64,000 bases of DNA from Bifiguratus adelaidae (Eukaryota; Mucoromycota; Endogonomycetes; Endogonales). The stretch is from positions 238,639-302,638 of the forward strand of contig MVBO01000002.1 of the NCBI GenBank assembly GCA_002261195.1, written 5' to 3'. Below are positions 27,701-38,974 of the stretch, piece by piece. The position numbers were made by a program, and so were the translations under genes. Each line of letters begins with the position of its first letter. Position 1 is the stretch's first letter. The notes beneath the pieces were generated by a model. That model made no database searches. It was not told the origin of the DNA and saw nothing but the letters and a program-made list of their open reading frames with translations.

Positions 27701-30700
27701 GTGCGCTTGTAGTTCTGACTGCTCATAAACATCTTGATGCGGACACACCCATTGGCCAAAGAAGGCGATAAAGATAATCATGGCGGCGCACATGAACAAA
27801 ATAAGGATACAGAGTGCAACCTTCTCCCGCCATGCCATGCGCACGTCCGGTCGCTTCATCCTGCCGCACCATTTCAGGAAAGGCGAGGGTAGCCACCATG
27901 TGAGTAACCATGTCAAGAACACCCATTTTCGTCGTCCTGGGTCAGCCTTGGTCACCGGATCGGTTTGGTCAACCACACTCTTTTCCGAGACAAGCATGTT
28001 CTTTGCTTCCATGACCTTGGAAGCAGAAGCTGGAGTCGCGTATGCCTCTGAACCGTACACTGAGTCACCCTCAGGGTAATTGAACGATCTTTCTTCAAGA
28101 TAATAATCCTCTTCTGAATAAAACGACCTTGCATCTTCCGAAAAGAACGATCTGTCGTCTACGTAGCCCGGACCTTTGTGCAAGTTTTGCTTCGAAGCAT
28201 GTTTGCCGGATGGAAGAGATACGGCGGCCTTCTCGCCGGCGATTGCCATGCTGCCGACGATAAGGTCGGCATTCGAGCTGTATGATCGCTGAGAGTCTGA
28301 CATATTATCGCCGCCAAAACTGTCTTCGCGTCGTAATTCGGTCGGACCGGGGCTTTCATTGGTGGTAATCACCTTTGTATTCTCCTTGGCTCGCCGTTGT
28401 TCATCCTTGCCTTTGCTACGTAGTGTATCCTCCAATTGGCGCCAAGCGCTTTCGCTTAGTAAGACCTATATCTTGTCAGCCAGTGCGGGCTACGTTAGCG
28501 TACTAGGTACCTTTGTCGAACCAATGGCCAAAGCGGCGAGACCCCAGCCTGGAATATCGCGCGCCTGGTCCAATCTTCCCCGAAGAGGTCTGTTGGCATC
28601 AATGCCTAGAGCTTTAAGCTGATCGCCATAACGATCCCAAAATTCGGCATGGTCGAAATCAATTCGCGCAGGGTATCGCTGGCGTAACATGGCAAGCTCA
28701 GCGAGTCCAAACGCACGCACTTGATTTGTGACAGCACGTGCATCGAACAATGTGGTTTGCGTCCGCTCCACATTGCATGGATTAAGGCAGAAAAAGAACC
28801 AAGACGTGGTCTGCCGTAGTGAAGTGAGCATGTCAGTCATGGACGACTGCAGTCCCGAGGCGAGCGTCAAATGCGGCAATGGGCTCGGTTCAGCTTGACC
28901 AGGCAATGGTGGCGTCTTTTCATCGGTCACATTCGCGCCGCGATTGGGTCGTCTTGTGCTTGGGGAACGCATTGGCTTGACATCCTGCTTAGCCGCAACA
29001 ATGGCAGTATTGTTTCGGGGGTGTCTTTCTGTCTTTATGGACTTTTCCATAAAAAGAGCCTTGATGAAGCTGTTGGTTGAACCCGGTAGACCCACTTCCA
29101 CCCCACCGCGAAATAAGCTCACAAAATCTGCGGAAAGGTCATCCGCATTGTCGGAGAGGAAAGAGGTGGGATCGTAAGCCACTTGGGTGTCATAATGTTG
29201 TATCGCAAATAAGCGCCGTGGTGCGCCTGTTTGAGCAGTCGCGCTTTTGATGGAGAAGGAATCGTGGGAATTGTTATACTTGACAAAGGAGTCCAGCAGA
29301 GATCGACTATCAGTGCGCTTCGGGCTCGATGTCTGTTCGTCGAGAAGTGCTATCAAACCGGTATTGGGCGTGTCAAATAGACTGATACAGGCCGAATTGT
29401 CAAAGTAGGGTGGCACGTTGCCCGACACAAGTGGTTGTAGGCCTTCAGCTTGCGCCAACGAGGTGCTTGACTCGAAAAGTGATTGTTGACAGAAGTTAAA
29501 CAGCCTCTCGTTGGCGTAATTGACACAAAACTGCTGAAGCGATGCGTTTCGCAAGGCCCCGTTTCGCTCAGCCAGAGGGTTCCAAGCTTCAACACCCGGG
29601 AAATCGACGATGCCAATGTAATTTGCAAAGTCATCCTTGCATAGTTTTGTGTTGAGATACTCGACAAGCCATGTGAAAAGCAAAGAATAAAGCGCTTTGG
29701 CTAGAGCATCACGCTGTTTTTCCGCTTGTTCTACGTGTAGGAACATGGTTGTGATGTCCTTTTTGATTATTTGCGTCTTGTAAGTCAACACATTCTCCAG
29801 TGCGCGAGCGTCCACACCCAAAAAGTCAGCTACCAGTTCCAGAGTCTCAATGTCCTTGACATAGCAAGCCCCCTGCGTGTGATTGGCGTCTTCTACAAAC
29901 TCCAAATCTCCGAGATGCAGAATAGTAGCGAGCAGCTGGAAGATTTGAGCAATGTGCTTCTTGTGAAACCCAACCGTCTTCAGCGCTGCCTTGATGTCGG
30001 CAAAAGCTTGCGCGTCCACACGGCGTGTGATGCGCTGTGAACCGGCATGTTGAGGGATGTACCGCCACTCATGTCCAGAATCGAGATGCAGCGCTTGACG
30101 TTCATCTGGTTCGGCACCAGCGAGCAATGCATAGAACGCATGAAAATTGCGTTCGCCGTCTCTGGCAATGATGACACGATCCTTTTCCAAAACATAATGC
30201 ATAAGCTTTTGCCCAATCATACGACCGCGTTCATTGAACTGAATCTCGACATATTTCCCAAATCGTGAGGCATCAGCTTGCTCGCCAGTGGTCGCATTAC
30301 CGAATGCCGAAAGGACAGCGTGAGACTGAATGACTTGAGCATGTATCTTCGTCGTTGTCTTGTGAGAGGAAAGCGTTGTAAGGTGATGAATCGCCAGTCG
30401 TGAAGTATAACTTTTGCCTGATCCAGACTCGCCACTGCACGCAGATTAATCGTGAGAATGAGCACGGAATTTTAGACCTACAACTTACCAAAATATGAGA
30501 CTTTGATCTCCTCCCATCCGTCTCATGCGCAGATAGGCTCTATTAACCAGCGCAAAGGCATGCGGCGCCAACGTCTGACCGCTGGAAACATCCTTGTACT
30601 GACTCAAATAGTTGACACTTTGTTCTGCTTCCTTGTCATTGGCCGATATGACATTGGTATACGCAAATGTATGCGTCGACGGAGCCACCACAATCACACT

Positions 30701-30844
30701 ATCCGATCCCAAGGCCGTGTATCGTGCATCTCGCTCCGTGCGTACCTTAAGGAGGTTGACGACAGCCTCCGTGTTCACGACCGACAGTTCGCACACGTCG
30801 TCCACATGAACCGTCGACGGTGTCGCTGGGGCCTTTTTGAACAT
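24755..30844 (-). CDS. Chitin synthase with myosin motor domain (class V type)
   Basis: Exons 30844-30489, 30434-28511 and 28465-24755 give 1996 residues. Residues 1 to about 760 form a myosin-like motor with an intact P-loop, GESGSGKS (120-127). A cytochrome-b5-like region (VFDLQNFAPRHW, NVYDLTYYL) comes next. The family-2 glycosyltransferase then has EDRYLTTLI and the QRRRW catalytic motif (near residue 1607), with flanking membrane helices. A DEK-type C-terminal domain (EIKRILSGADLMSI...) ends the protein. This layout is that of fungal class V chitin synthases, which polymerise GlcNAc from UDP-GlcNAc at growth tips and septa; the motor helps retain the enzyme there. A long pyrimidine tract precedes the start. 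The ATG of MFKKAPATP is the first in frame. Confidence 0.96.
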
Positions 30845-31937
30845 GTTGGTCCAAAAAGAGTACTCTACCCTCACCACGAATCAGTCAACGACTACACGAC
30901 GGAGAGAGCAAGCGCAAGAGAGAGACCAAAAGCGGAAGAGCAAAACTAGGAGACGAAACAAAAATTGGTAAAAATAACGAAATGTTCAGGAGAGAAGGAG
31001 GGAGCGAGAGAGGGCGAGAGAGGAGTGTTTGGATGAGCGAATGAGAGTTTAACCGGGACAGAGAGAACACGAGTGAAAAAGTTTGAATGATCAAAAAGAG
31101 AAGAGGAAGAGAAGACTTGCCCCATGGGTGGGCCCGATTTCACTTCAGTGCGAGAAAATGTTTTAGATTCATTAACAGGAAGGAGACTAGGATGTTTTGT
31201 AGGTGGAACGAGACAAGCGATAGGATGGATGGTTGGACAGGCATCTCCTTGGTCGTCGTTCTCATGTCCTGCTCATAGACCGATGGTCAATATCTACAGC
31301 CTCACATCTTGTTTCGCCGAGCGTGCCAAAAATACCGTGTTTCAGCATGATTTCCGCCGTGCTAAAATTAAGCAAAAATTCGGTGGGAACAATGGGATGA
31401 GAAGCCATCACGCGAAAGCCCTTTGTGAGGTAGAGGGTATTGGGGTGGATAGGGAGGTTTGGCTTGTCAAGTTTCAGGCAATGCGGATGACTTGTACGGC
31501 TGTTCAGATTTTCTTTGCGTGTCGTCATGTTCATTGTGAAGATGGCGTGGAAAGTGAGAGCCTATGGATGGCATGCGATACATGAGAGGTGCATCGACGA
31601 CCATGAGAGACGATGCTGTCGAGCGGGCTAGCCTGTCCCGCGTATTACATTGCCCAAACATCACATCACGAAACATAAACCAGCCACTGCACTGTTCATG
31701 CGGACGGAAGAGTGCAATCAATGACTCCTATCAGCGAGAAAGGTGTGATTGTGAAGGTATGTCGTTTCGCAGAGGATGCCTGCCGTGTTAAAGAGAGCCA
31801 GCGTTCCGCAACTCAATGTTGCCACCACGCATCCTATTCTCTACATTCACCGATTGATGATCGCTCTATAAAACAAGATCGTCCACCCCATATACATCGT
31901 AGTTAGAAGAGAATCCACAACACGCACCACGACGAGG
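30845..31937. other. Divergent intergenic region with long purine/pyrimidine tract
   Basis: Bases about 30890-31110 of the + strand are almost all purine (GAGAGA, GGAAGAG and similar), giving a long CT-rich leader for the chitin synthase. The remainder up to the ZUP1-like start has only short chance frames. A TATAAAA-like box (CTATAAAAC) lies at about 31866, roughly 70 bp before the next start codon. Confidence 0.5.
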
Positions 31938-33911
31938 ATGGCCCCACGAACACTTGCGACTTGCGCAGCAGCTCTCCACAAAATGGCAAAATCCCAGTCA
32001 CGCGATCTAAATCACGTGGACTCTGCTGCGTTGCGCTTCGTGCACACGTTCATGCAATGTCCCGTATGTGAAGAAAACCTCGTGGGCGACATTACAGAGA
32101 ACAACCAGCATATCAACCACCACTTTGACTCTACAACAGAGACAAGTCAGGTGCAGGTGCATGCTCAGAGCCATCCCTCTTTGGAAGGTACCCTAGTGTG
32201 TTCAGTTGCACACTGCAAGACACTTGGTAAGTAGGGCCGTGAACGGGTATGGGGCTCACTCAGCAGTTCCTCTATCCATGTTGCAGACTCACATGGATGC
32301 GCATTACGCTGAATCACTCCAATACGAAAATATGGTCGAAGCGGCTGAACGAGAGCGCAAAGAGTTTTTGAAGCTCAAGGTGAGTGTCCTCTTGGCGGGG
32401 ATGAACGGCCATTGACGATGTATACGTATCAGCGCAAAGAGATGGGCCCTTATTTTGATCAGCCTATATATCCAACACGAAAGAAGCGAGGAATTGACAA
32501 GACAGCTGGATCAGAAACGACAGGGCACGATAGCAAGCAGGCAGATGATGATGAAGATAGTGATTTTGAGACCGTGGATCCTCAGAATGGCACTTTGCCC
32601 GTGGATTTGCATGGGTTTCGATTCGATGGGGAGGGCGCTGAACAAGGTATGTCTATAGGCCACAATGGCCGACCTCTGATCTTTGACGCAGATTCTATTG
32701 TACGTCTTACATCACCATTTCCGACTCATCTATGTCACGCCGGCGCACTTCATTCACATTCTACACACCTTGATGCTGGATGGGGATGTGGATATCGAAA
32801 TGCCATCATGATGATTTCTTCAATTGTGGACTTGGCAGGTGCGGAGGGGACTGAAAGGATACGTGATAAATTGGGCAAGAATGTGCTTGGAATCAAGCGG
32901 ACACAGCAAATGGTGGAAAGTGCGTGGGCTGAAGGTGAGCAAAGGTATTGACTTGAGTGCCGGTGTTGATGACCTTTTAGGATTCGACGAGGCGGGTGCA
33001 GAACAACTCGGGCATTCGCTGGTGGGCTATCGAAAGTGGATTGGAGCTACGGAGGTGTACGCACTCTTCACATGGCTCGGTATTCGGTAAGGTTTTGAAA
33101 TTGTTGAGAGAATACGCTTGTTTGTATACTCATGCCACACTTGCACTCTAACTACCACAGAACAACCGTCATTGATTTTCATCGAAAATCGAAAAGCGCC
33201 CAGCATCCTCACGTACGCCTATTGCAATTCATTCATCATTATTTTACACACGACTTGCCCAAGCCAAAAAGACATACTCGAAATGGACATGAACAAAAGA
33301 CAGCATTCGATGTGTTGAAGGAGAATGGCCTGGCCCAACAAGCAAGAGAGAAGAATATGCGTTTAAAGACCCAAAGAGGCAGTAACGAGAAACGCAATCA
33401 ATCTACACCGGCAATCACGATTCATCCTTCCAAAGGCGTCATCTATCTTCAACACCAAGGACACTCTAGGACCGTTGTGGGCATCGAGCTGGCCGGAGGT
33501 GATTCAGATTACAACGAAATGCGACTAGTGGTCTTTGATCCCGGAGCTCGACGGCCAAGAAGTGTCCAATCAGAGACCAGACGGAAACCTGCGCGGTTAT
33601 CCACTCCCGTTGACAAAGATCCCACCAGTCCGTCTACGCCCATCTCCTCGTCCTCCTCACTACCCACCACACCAGCACCATCTTCCCCGGCGTCTCAGCT
33701 CCCTCCTCTACCTATATCACGTTACAGGCTCACCCCATCCGCACTAGCCAAACATTCACAATACCAGCTCGTATGCTTTGGGGAATGGGCTTGGACGCAA
33801 CCGGATCCAGACGAGGAAATCATGTTACCCAATCTCATCAATCATGACGTCTTTCTGAGCGAACAAGAACGAGAATCCAGAAAAGTGGTACAGAGTATAC
33901 GGATTGCCTAG
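31938..33911 (+). CDS. Zinc-finger ubiquitin/Ufm1-type peptidase C78 (ZUP1-like)
   Basis: Exons 31938-32226, 32264-32379, 32433-32934, 32981-33086 and 33161-33911 give 587 residues. Two zinc-finger-like motifs come first: CPVCEENL...HINHHF, and CSVAHC...HMDAHY, the second created by the first splice. A C78 peptidase domain follows with the Cys box AGWGCGYRN (Cys near residue 254), the His box YLQHQGHSRTVVGIE and VVFDPG. Proteins of this layout (ZUP1/ZUFSP, fission yeast Mug105) cleave K63-linked ubiquitin chains and act in genome maintenance. An insert rich in Ser/Thr/Pro lies near the C-terminus. The second acceptor (CTCAG at 32263) is chosen because it restores the finger and the frame. Confidence 0.88.
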
Positions 33912-34046
33912 ACGGACAATAAAATGGTCAACCAACCGAGTGGTCATGTGGATCCATGTGCGCTTGTTGAGTGTCTTTCCCCTTCTGCCAACCAACATCC
34001 CAATGTAATTGCCCCTTTGGCTGAAATTGGGACATTCGCTTTCACA

Positions 34047-34906
34047 ATGGCCGACACCATGGAGGCCGTGGAGAGCATGGATATAGACTTGGGTAAGCGG
34101 ATATTGTCAGACAGCGGTGTCAATCAACTATACGCATGCGCCAATACCTCTAACGATCCCTAGATCCCGTCCTCATGCCAGAGGATTTTGATGACGAAGA
34201 CCCAACTACTGACACCTTGTCAAGCACTTCAAAACCCACCACTGACACAAAGGCCGATACAACCACACCGGTACCAGAAAACGAGACGCGAAAAGATACA
34301 CTTTATGCGACCGGCACGGATGATATGAGTACAGAACAAGTGATGGAGTATTTCACCTCCCAACACCACGATCCAATCCACATTGAATGGATAGATGATG
34401 CTCATTGTACGTTGATCTTTTTGACCTGATTATGGCAGCTCACAATACAACTAGGTAATGTTTGCTTTGCAACTGAAGAAGCGGCCAAAAAGGCGCTTGC
34501 AGAGTTACAGAAACTTCAAGTGGAACCGAAACAACGTCTTCTGACGTTGCGCTACGCTACCCTATCGGATGTCAAACAAAAGGGTGCAGCAGCGAGATCA
34601 AGGTACTATTTGTTGCATGGGGAAGGCGGCAAAAGTAGAGAATCAGAAGAACGTCAGTCGCGACGGAGGAGGGCTGGTCCTTATGATAGGCGATCCAGAC
34701 ATTCACGGCACCATCGATCAAATGAACGGCTTGATGGAGTATCGGCAGATTTTGAAACGCGATGGACCGAAGCAGCGGACGGTGCTTCCCGTCCTCGTGG
34801 TACTGTTTATAGCCGCCTTGGAAAGAGAGTGGAGGCGGAGGCAGATTTGGATGCGTTGCCGATTCCCGAGAGACTACGCGGGCGGCTCGGCAAGAAGGTC
34901 ACGTAA
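34047..34906 (+). CDS. NCBP3: NCBP3-like cap-binding/mRNA export protein
   Basis: Exons 34047-34092, 34164-34406 and 34455-34906 give 246 residues. The core matches nuclear cap-binding protein subunit 3: YFTSQHHDPIHIEWIDDAHCNVCF (an RRM-like segment), RLLTLRYATLSDVKQKGAAARSRYYLLHGE, and an Arg-rich tail with YSRLGKRV and RLGKK. NCBP3 joins the cap-binding complex and TREX to support mRNA export. Start at MADTMEAVESMDID fits the short acidic N-terminus of the family; an in-frame ATG at 33924, 12 bp after the previous stop, would add 41 residues that do not look conserved. Confidence 0.82.
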
Positions 34907-35235
34907 ATGCGGTCAGATCAGGCTGTTGTTGAAATTTAGCAAAACTTGCGGCAATGTTCCCCATTCATGACATGCCGGTGTATAATAGATAGTCGCTGTC
35001 TTATTGTATAGATCGAAATACATTGCAAAGTGCCATCGACTGCTGATAGCGAGCGATCATGACGGCAGATATCCTACCTGCCTGTACGAGTACAGGCCCT
35101 CTCTCATGTTTTCAAACCTCTGTTCATAAGTGTTCCGTTCCTTGGCAAACCTTATCTGAAATTGTCTCTGATCAAAAAAGCGGCATCTCGAAATCTCCCA
35201 ACTTGCTACTCTTGCACCTTACACTTGAGCTCAAG

Positions 35236-36770
35236 ATGCTTTATATCAACGGAGACATCATCACCATGAACGCCGAGCGTCACATCATCGCGAACGGCGC
35301 GTTGCTCGTTCGTGATAACCGCATAGCCGATATCGGCAAAACAAGTGCGCTCGTCAAAGCTTATCCGTCCGAACCGACGACCGACCTGGGCGGAAAGCTC
35401 GTGATACCAGGCTTGATTGATACCCACGTTCACTTGGCTCAGTCACTCCTCCGCGGTTGTGCTGATGACAAGTCGCTCATCACCTGGTTATGTGAACGGG
35501 TCTGGGTCCTCCAAGGCTGTTTTGAAGGCGACGATGGATATGCTGCGGCGCGTTTGTGTATTGCAGAGATGATGAAGAGCGGGACGACGACGTTTTTGGA
35601 AGCCATGTGCGCTGACCGGTACAACTTTGATCGGGTTGCGCAGGCCGTGGAAGAGTCCGGTATTCGTGCATGCATTGTAGGTGTTGACAGAATGCGGCTT
35701 GGATGTTACGGGGCTGACAGAGCTTTAGGGCAAGATTGTCATGGATGTGGGGACCTACGCTACCCAATCCCCCTTCTCCATGCATCCCGGACTTATAGAG
35801 ACCCGCGAACAGTCCTTGTTGGGCACCCTGGCGGCTCGTGAGAAATGGCACGGCAAGGCCAATGATCGTATTCGTGAGTACAGCATCTGCGCAAAAGACG
35901 TGCACTCAGCTGTCTTAAGATGTGTGGTTTGGATCCCGAACACCGGGTGGAGTGAGCGTCCAGCTCTTCAAGGAGATGACGCAGCTCTCGCGCGAACGTG
36001 GTATTCGTATTACTATGCACTGTGCGGAAGTGGAAGCGGACAAGCAGTACTTCCGTCAAGGCAAGTCCATGACATCGTTCTAGGCAGCATTTGAGCCAAC
36101 GCATTCTATAGAGCATAACATGAGTCCGATGGAGTTTTGCCAGCATGTTGGTCTATTGGGTCCTCAAACCGTGCTCGTCCATATGGTTTGGCTTGAAGAA
36201 GATGATATTCGGATGCTAGCCGAAACAGGAACTCACGTTTCGCACAATCCAACTTCCAATTGTAAATTGGCATCCGGTATTGCAAAGGTACCCATGATGC
36301 TGGATTATGGCGTCAATGTGTCCCTTGGTTGTGACGGTTCGCCTTGCAATAATGACTACGATCTCATCCGTGAGATGAAGTTGGCTGCCATTCTGCACAA
36401 GGCCGTGTCTTTGGATCCAAAGATAGTACCCGCCGAGACTGTCTTGGAGATGGCCACCATCAATGGTGCCAAGGCTCTCGGTTTGGAGAACGAGATTGGG
36501 TCCTTGGAAAAGGGCAAAAAGGCTGACTTCGTCATTGTTGATCTCGACAAGCTTCACACGACACCTAGTTACAACCCGGTTTCTAGCCTTATTTATGCAG
36601 CAACAGGGGGTGATGTGGACATGGTCGTCATTGATGGTCAGGTCACCGTGCGAAACGGGCAACTTATCACCATGGATGAAGTCCAGATTCGGCAAGCCGC
36701 CCAACGTCATGCGGATGCGCTCTACAAGCGAGCAGGCATTGTCAACCAACCCAGATGGCCGGTCGTCTAA
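35236..36770 (+). CDS. Amidohydrolase / deaminase (ATZ-TRZ family)
   Basis: Exons 35236-35676, 35729-35873, 35920-36060 and 36112-36770 give 461 residues. The metal-dependent hydrolase pattern is clear: [11 protein letters not shown] near the N-terminus, [16 protein letters not shown], and [14 protein letters not shown] carrying the final aspartate. [15 protein letters not shown] is the closing beta domain. Bacterial ATZ/TRZ relatives deaminate or dechlorinate nitrogen heterocycles; others deaminate S-adenosylhomocysteine or methylthioadenosine. Substrate is not readable here. Intron 3 (36061-36111) has a GC donor, GCAAGT. The upstream in-frame ATG at 35059 would add 59 unconserved residues and is judged leader. 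The bacterial look of the enzyme would allow an old transfer, but its introns are host-like. Confidence 0.88.
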
Positions 36771-37008
36771 ATATTGCCGGCAAGTGGTGACAGCATACCC
36801 ACTATAAAAAACTGTGAGTGTTGACTAACTCCTTTTCTATTTTTCTGTGCTTTTCATGCTGTACATGGGGTGTACTAGATGCGTCGACCCAAACACCAGT
36901 TCAAGGGTTCTGTGTAACGACGATATAGGGGTACTATGCTTGCGGGGCAATCCGTTTTGTTTTGTTACAAGATTCTAAAATACATGGTCATCAACGGTAC
37001 GCCTCGAA

Positions 37009-38974
37009 TTAGGTATTTTTTGGAAGCGGTCGAAGTAGATCAGGCGGGCATTTGGTATAACGTTCCGTGGGCTGCAGGACAGGAGGATTTGGCACCGGCT
37101 TGGAGGTTACAGTAAAGCTATTGCAATACTGGTTGAACAGGGTTGAGAACTCTTTGTCAGCGGAGGGTAGAAATGATACATCCCTCGGACGAGTCGTGGC
37201 AGGTGGCAATGAAGGCTGTAGCGGTGGAAGCTGCATGGGCTGGGTGGGAAGAGAGCGTGGTAGCGCAAGATCTTGTTTTGAATATCGATACGCGGGATAA
37301 GGAGGGTAATACGTGGATGGTGCGTCGTTGTACACATTCGGTCTAGCTCGAGGTGAGGGAATCCGTGTTGGATAGGCATCAGACTCCGGCGCAGAACGTC
37401 GACGCCTTTCCGCCGCGTATCCTGGCATTTGACTCGGTGGTGTTTCTGTTTCTTCTGACCGGTAGGTAGGGGATGGTGATGGACCTTCGGAGATAGACTG
37501 CGGGGATTCCCCCCGTCGAGGAGACTTTATACGATATCCATCTGATCCGTCATCGTCTCCATCGTCCAACAATTTTCGTTTACTACACCATTGGTCAATC
37601 CCCGCCAATCATGTCTTGGATAATACGTACCTGCTACCAACGCGATTCTCTTTTCTTATTCTAATCCGCACACCTTGATCGGAAAATGATCGTGTCAGGA
37701 AGGTGGATTCTGTCGAATGAAAACGCGGATCTTGGGTGAGTAGGAGGATTTCCAGAAATGGTAATTTGCACTTGGCTGTCACACTCAATCGGTGGACAAA
37801 GAGACCCAGGAAAGGGATCCTTCGGCCCGAAAACTCGCGGAAATTGATCGTGATACCCAAAATAAGAATAAATGCCTCCCCCCCCCCCTCCCCCCTTATT
37901 CGCATCTTACCTGACATGCCTGGAAATTGCTTGGGCGAATACACCGTAAAGGGTTCAGAGAATATAGACTTTATGAGAGTCACATCGCCACTATAAAGCG
38001 GGTTAGCGATAGATTTGGTTAGAGCAGCCACTGACTTACTCGACAATGTCAAAAAGGGAGAATTTCAATCGGAAAACGCCTTCCATGCGAACGCTCATAT
38101 CCGGGAAAATAAAGAAACCTCCGTCTGTGTTGTCCACGTCCTTGAGGCGGTAGGGAGATTGCACGACAGTACCCGCCGTGGTGCGATTGCCATTAACGAA
38201 ATTGAGCTCTTGTCTAGTGTCGGCATTGGCGAGGCACGCGTACATGAAAAAGTAGGGGTTTTGAAGATATTCTCTGAATAGGGGGGTGTACGTGAGATTC
38301 GGTCAAAGTTGCAATTCAGGGACAGGGCGTCCAAATGACCGTGTCGCATCAAAGCCAAAATGGGTCCCCCACCGTGCTAGAAGGATACTTACTTGCTTGG
38401 ACTGTTCCTGTGGAGGAGTTGTAGTATCGGCCTGCATGAAAAAAAGACGACAAATTCCACAGTAAGTATTTGAGCGATGTAAAGTTAAATAGATTTCCAA
38501 GGTCTACCGTGTCTATCTTAGACCGTTACCGGATAAGAGCACTTACGGTGGATCGATAGGTCGTCGATCAACTAGAACAAGGGGGAGCAAACAATAGATG
38601 CATGAGATATACTGGAGCCCGAAAGGATGCACGATGTCATCCTTGTGCAGGGTACTTACCCTTCTCCTTGAAACTACAGAGACGGGCATGAACAGGTTGT
38701 TGACGTATGATGAGATCATAACTGCAATGCGATCGTGAGTCAGCATACCAAGTACAAGGCGGATTCCAACAGCGGGCCATAGCGGGCCCCAGCGAGCAGG
38801 ATGATAGCCACGTACGACCAAGGGTCGTGTACCGAAGAAGCCAACAGACTGCTACAGCATCTGCCGCCTCTATAACCGTTCGTTTGCTTACCTGTCAGGG
38901 TCAGCGCGCTCTCGAGTGTTTACATAGTTGTAAGCGTGCGGAGATGGATCATTGCCAGTCTCATGGCTAAGCAT
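37009..38974 (-). CDS. Velvet-domain regulator
   Basis: Eight exons (38974-38892, 38721-38660, 38571-38547, 38431-38393, 38273-38040, 37990-37911, 37709-37631, 37582-37009) give 391 residues. The velvet domain is rebuilt exactly across the small exons: YDLIIRQQPVHARLCSF, VDRRPIDPPPILQL, YLQNPYFFMYACL, the VRMEGVFRLKFSLFD block, SEPFTVYSPKQFPGM, and FLTRSFSDQGVRIRIR. A basic patch (SKRKLLDD) follows and then a Pro/Ser-rich tail. Velvet proteins (VelB, VosA, VeA, VelC) are NF-kappaB-like DNA-binding factors coordinating development and secondary metabolism. The pattern is closest to VelB/VosA, but I do not assign the paralog. Intron 6 holds a poly-C run near 37875-37896. Confidence 0.9.

Noticed and set aside
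31124-31585. Open frame of 153 codons on the + strand upstream of the ZUP1-like gene
   Set aside because: No homology signal, competing frames on both strands, and probable promoter sequence.
35059-35235. In-frame ATG giving a 59-residue extension of the amidohydrolase
   Set aside because: The extension lacks a targeting-signal pattern, and homologs begin at the [13 protein letters not shown] position.
36216-36749. Open frame of 177 codons on the - strand
   Set aside because: Antisense shadow of the amidohydrolase last exon.
37875-37896. Poly-C run as a possible assembly artefact or regulatory element
   Set aside because: It lies in intron 6 of the velvet gene. A simple homopolymer run is the plainest reading.
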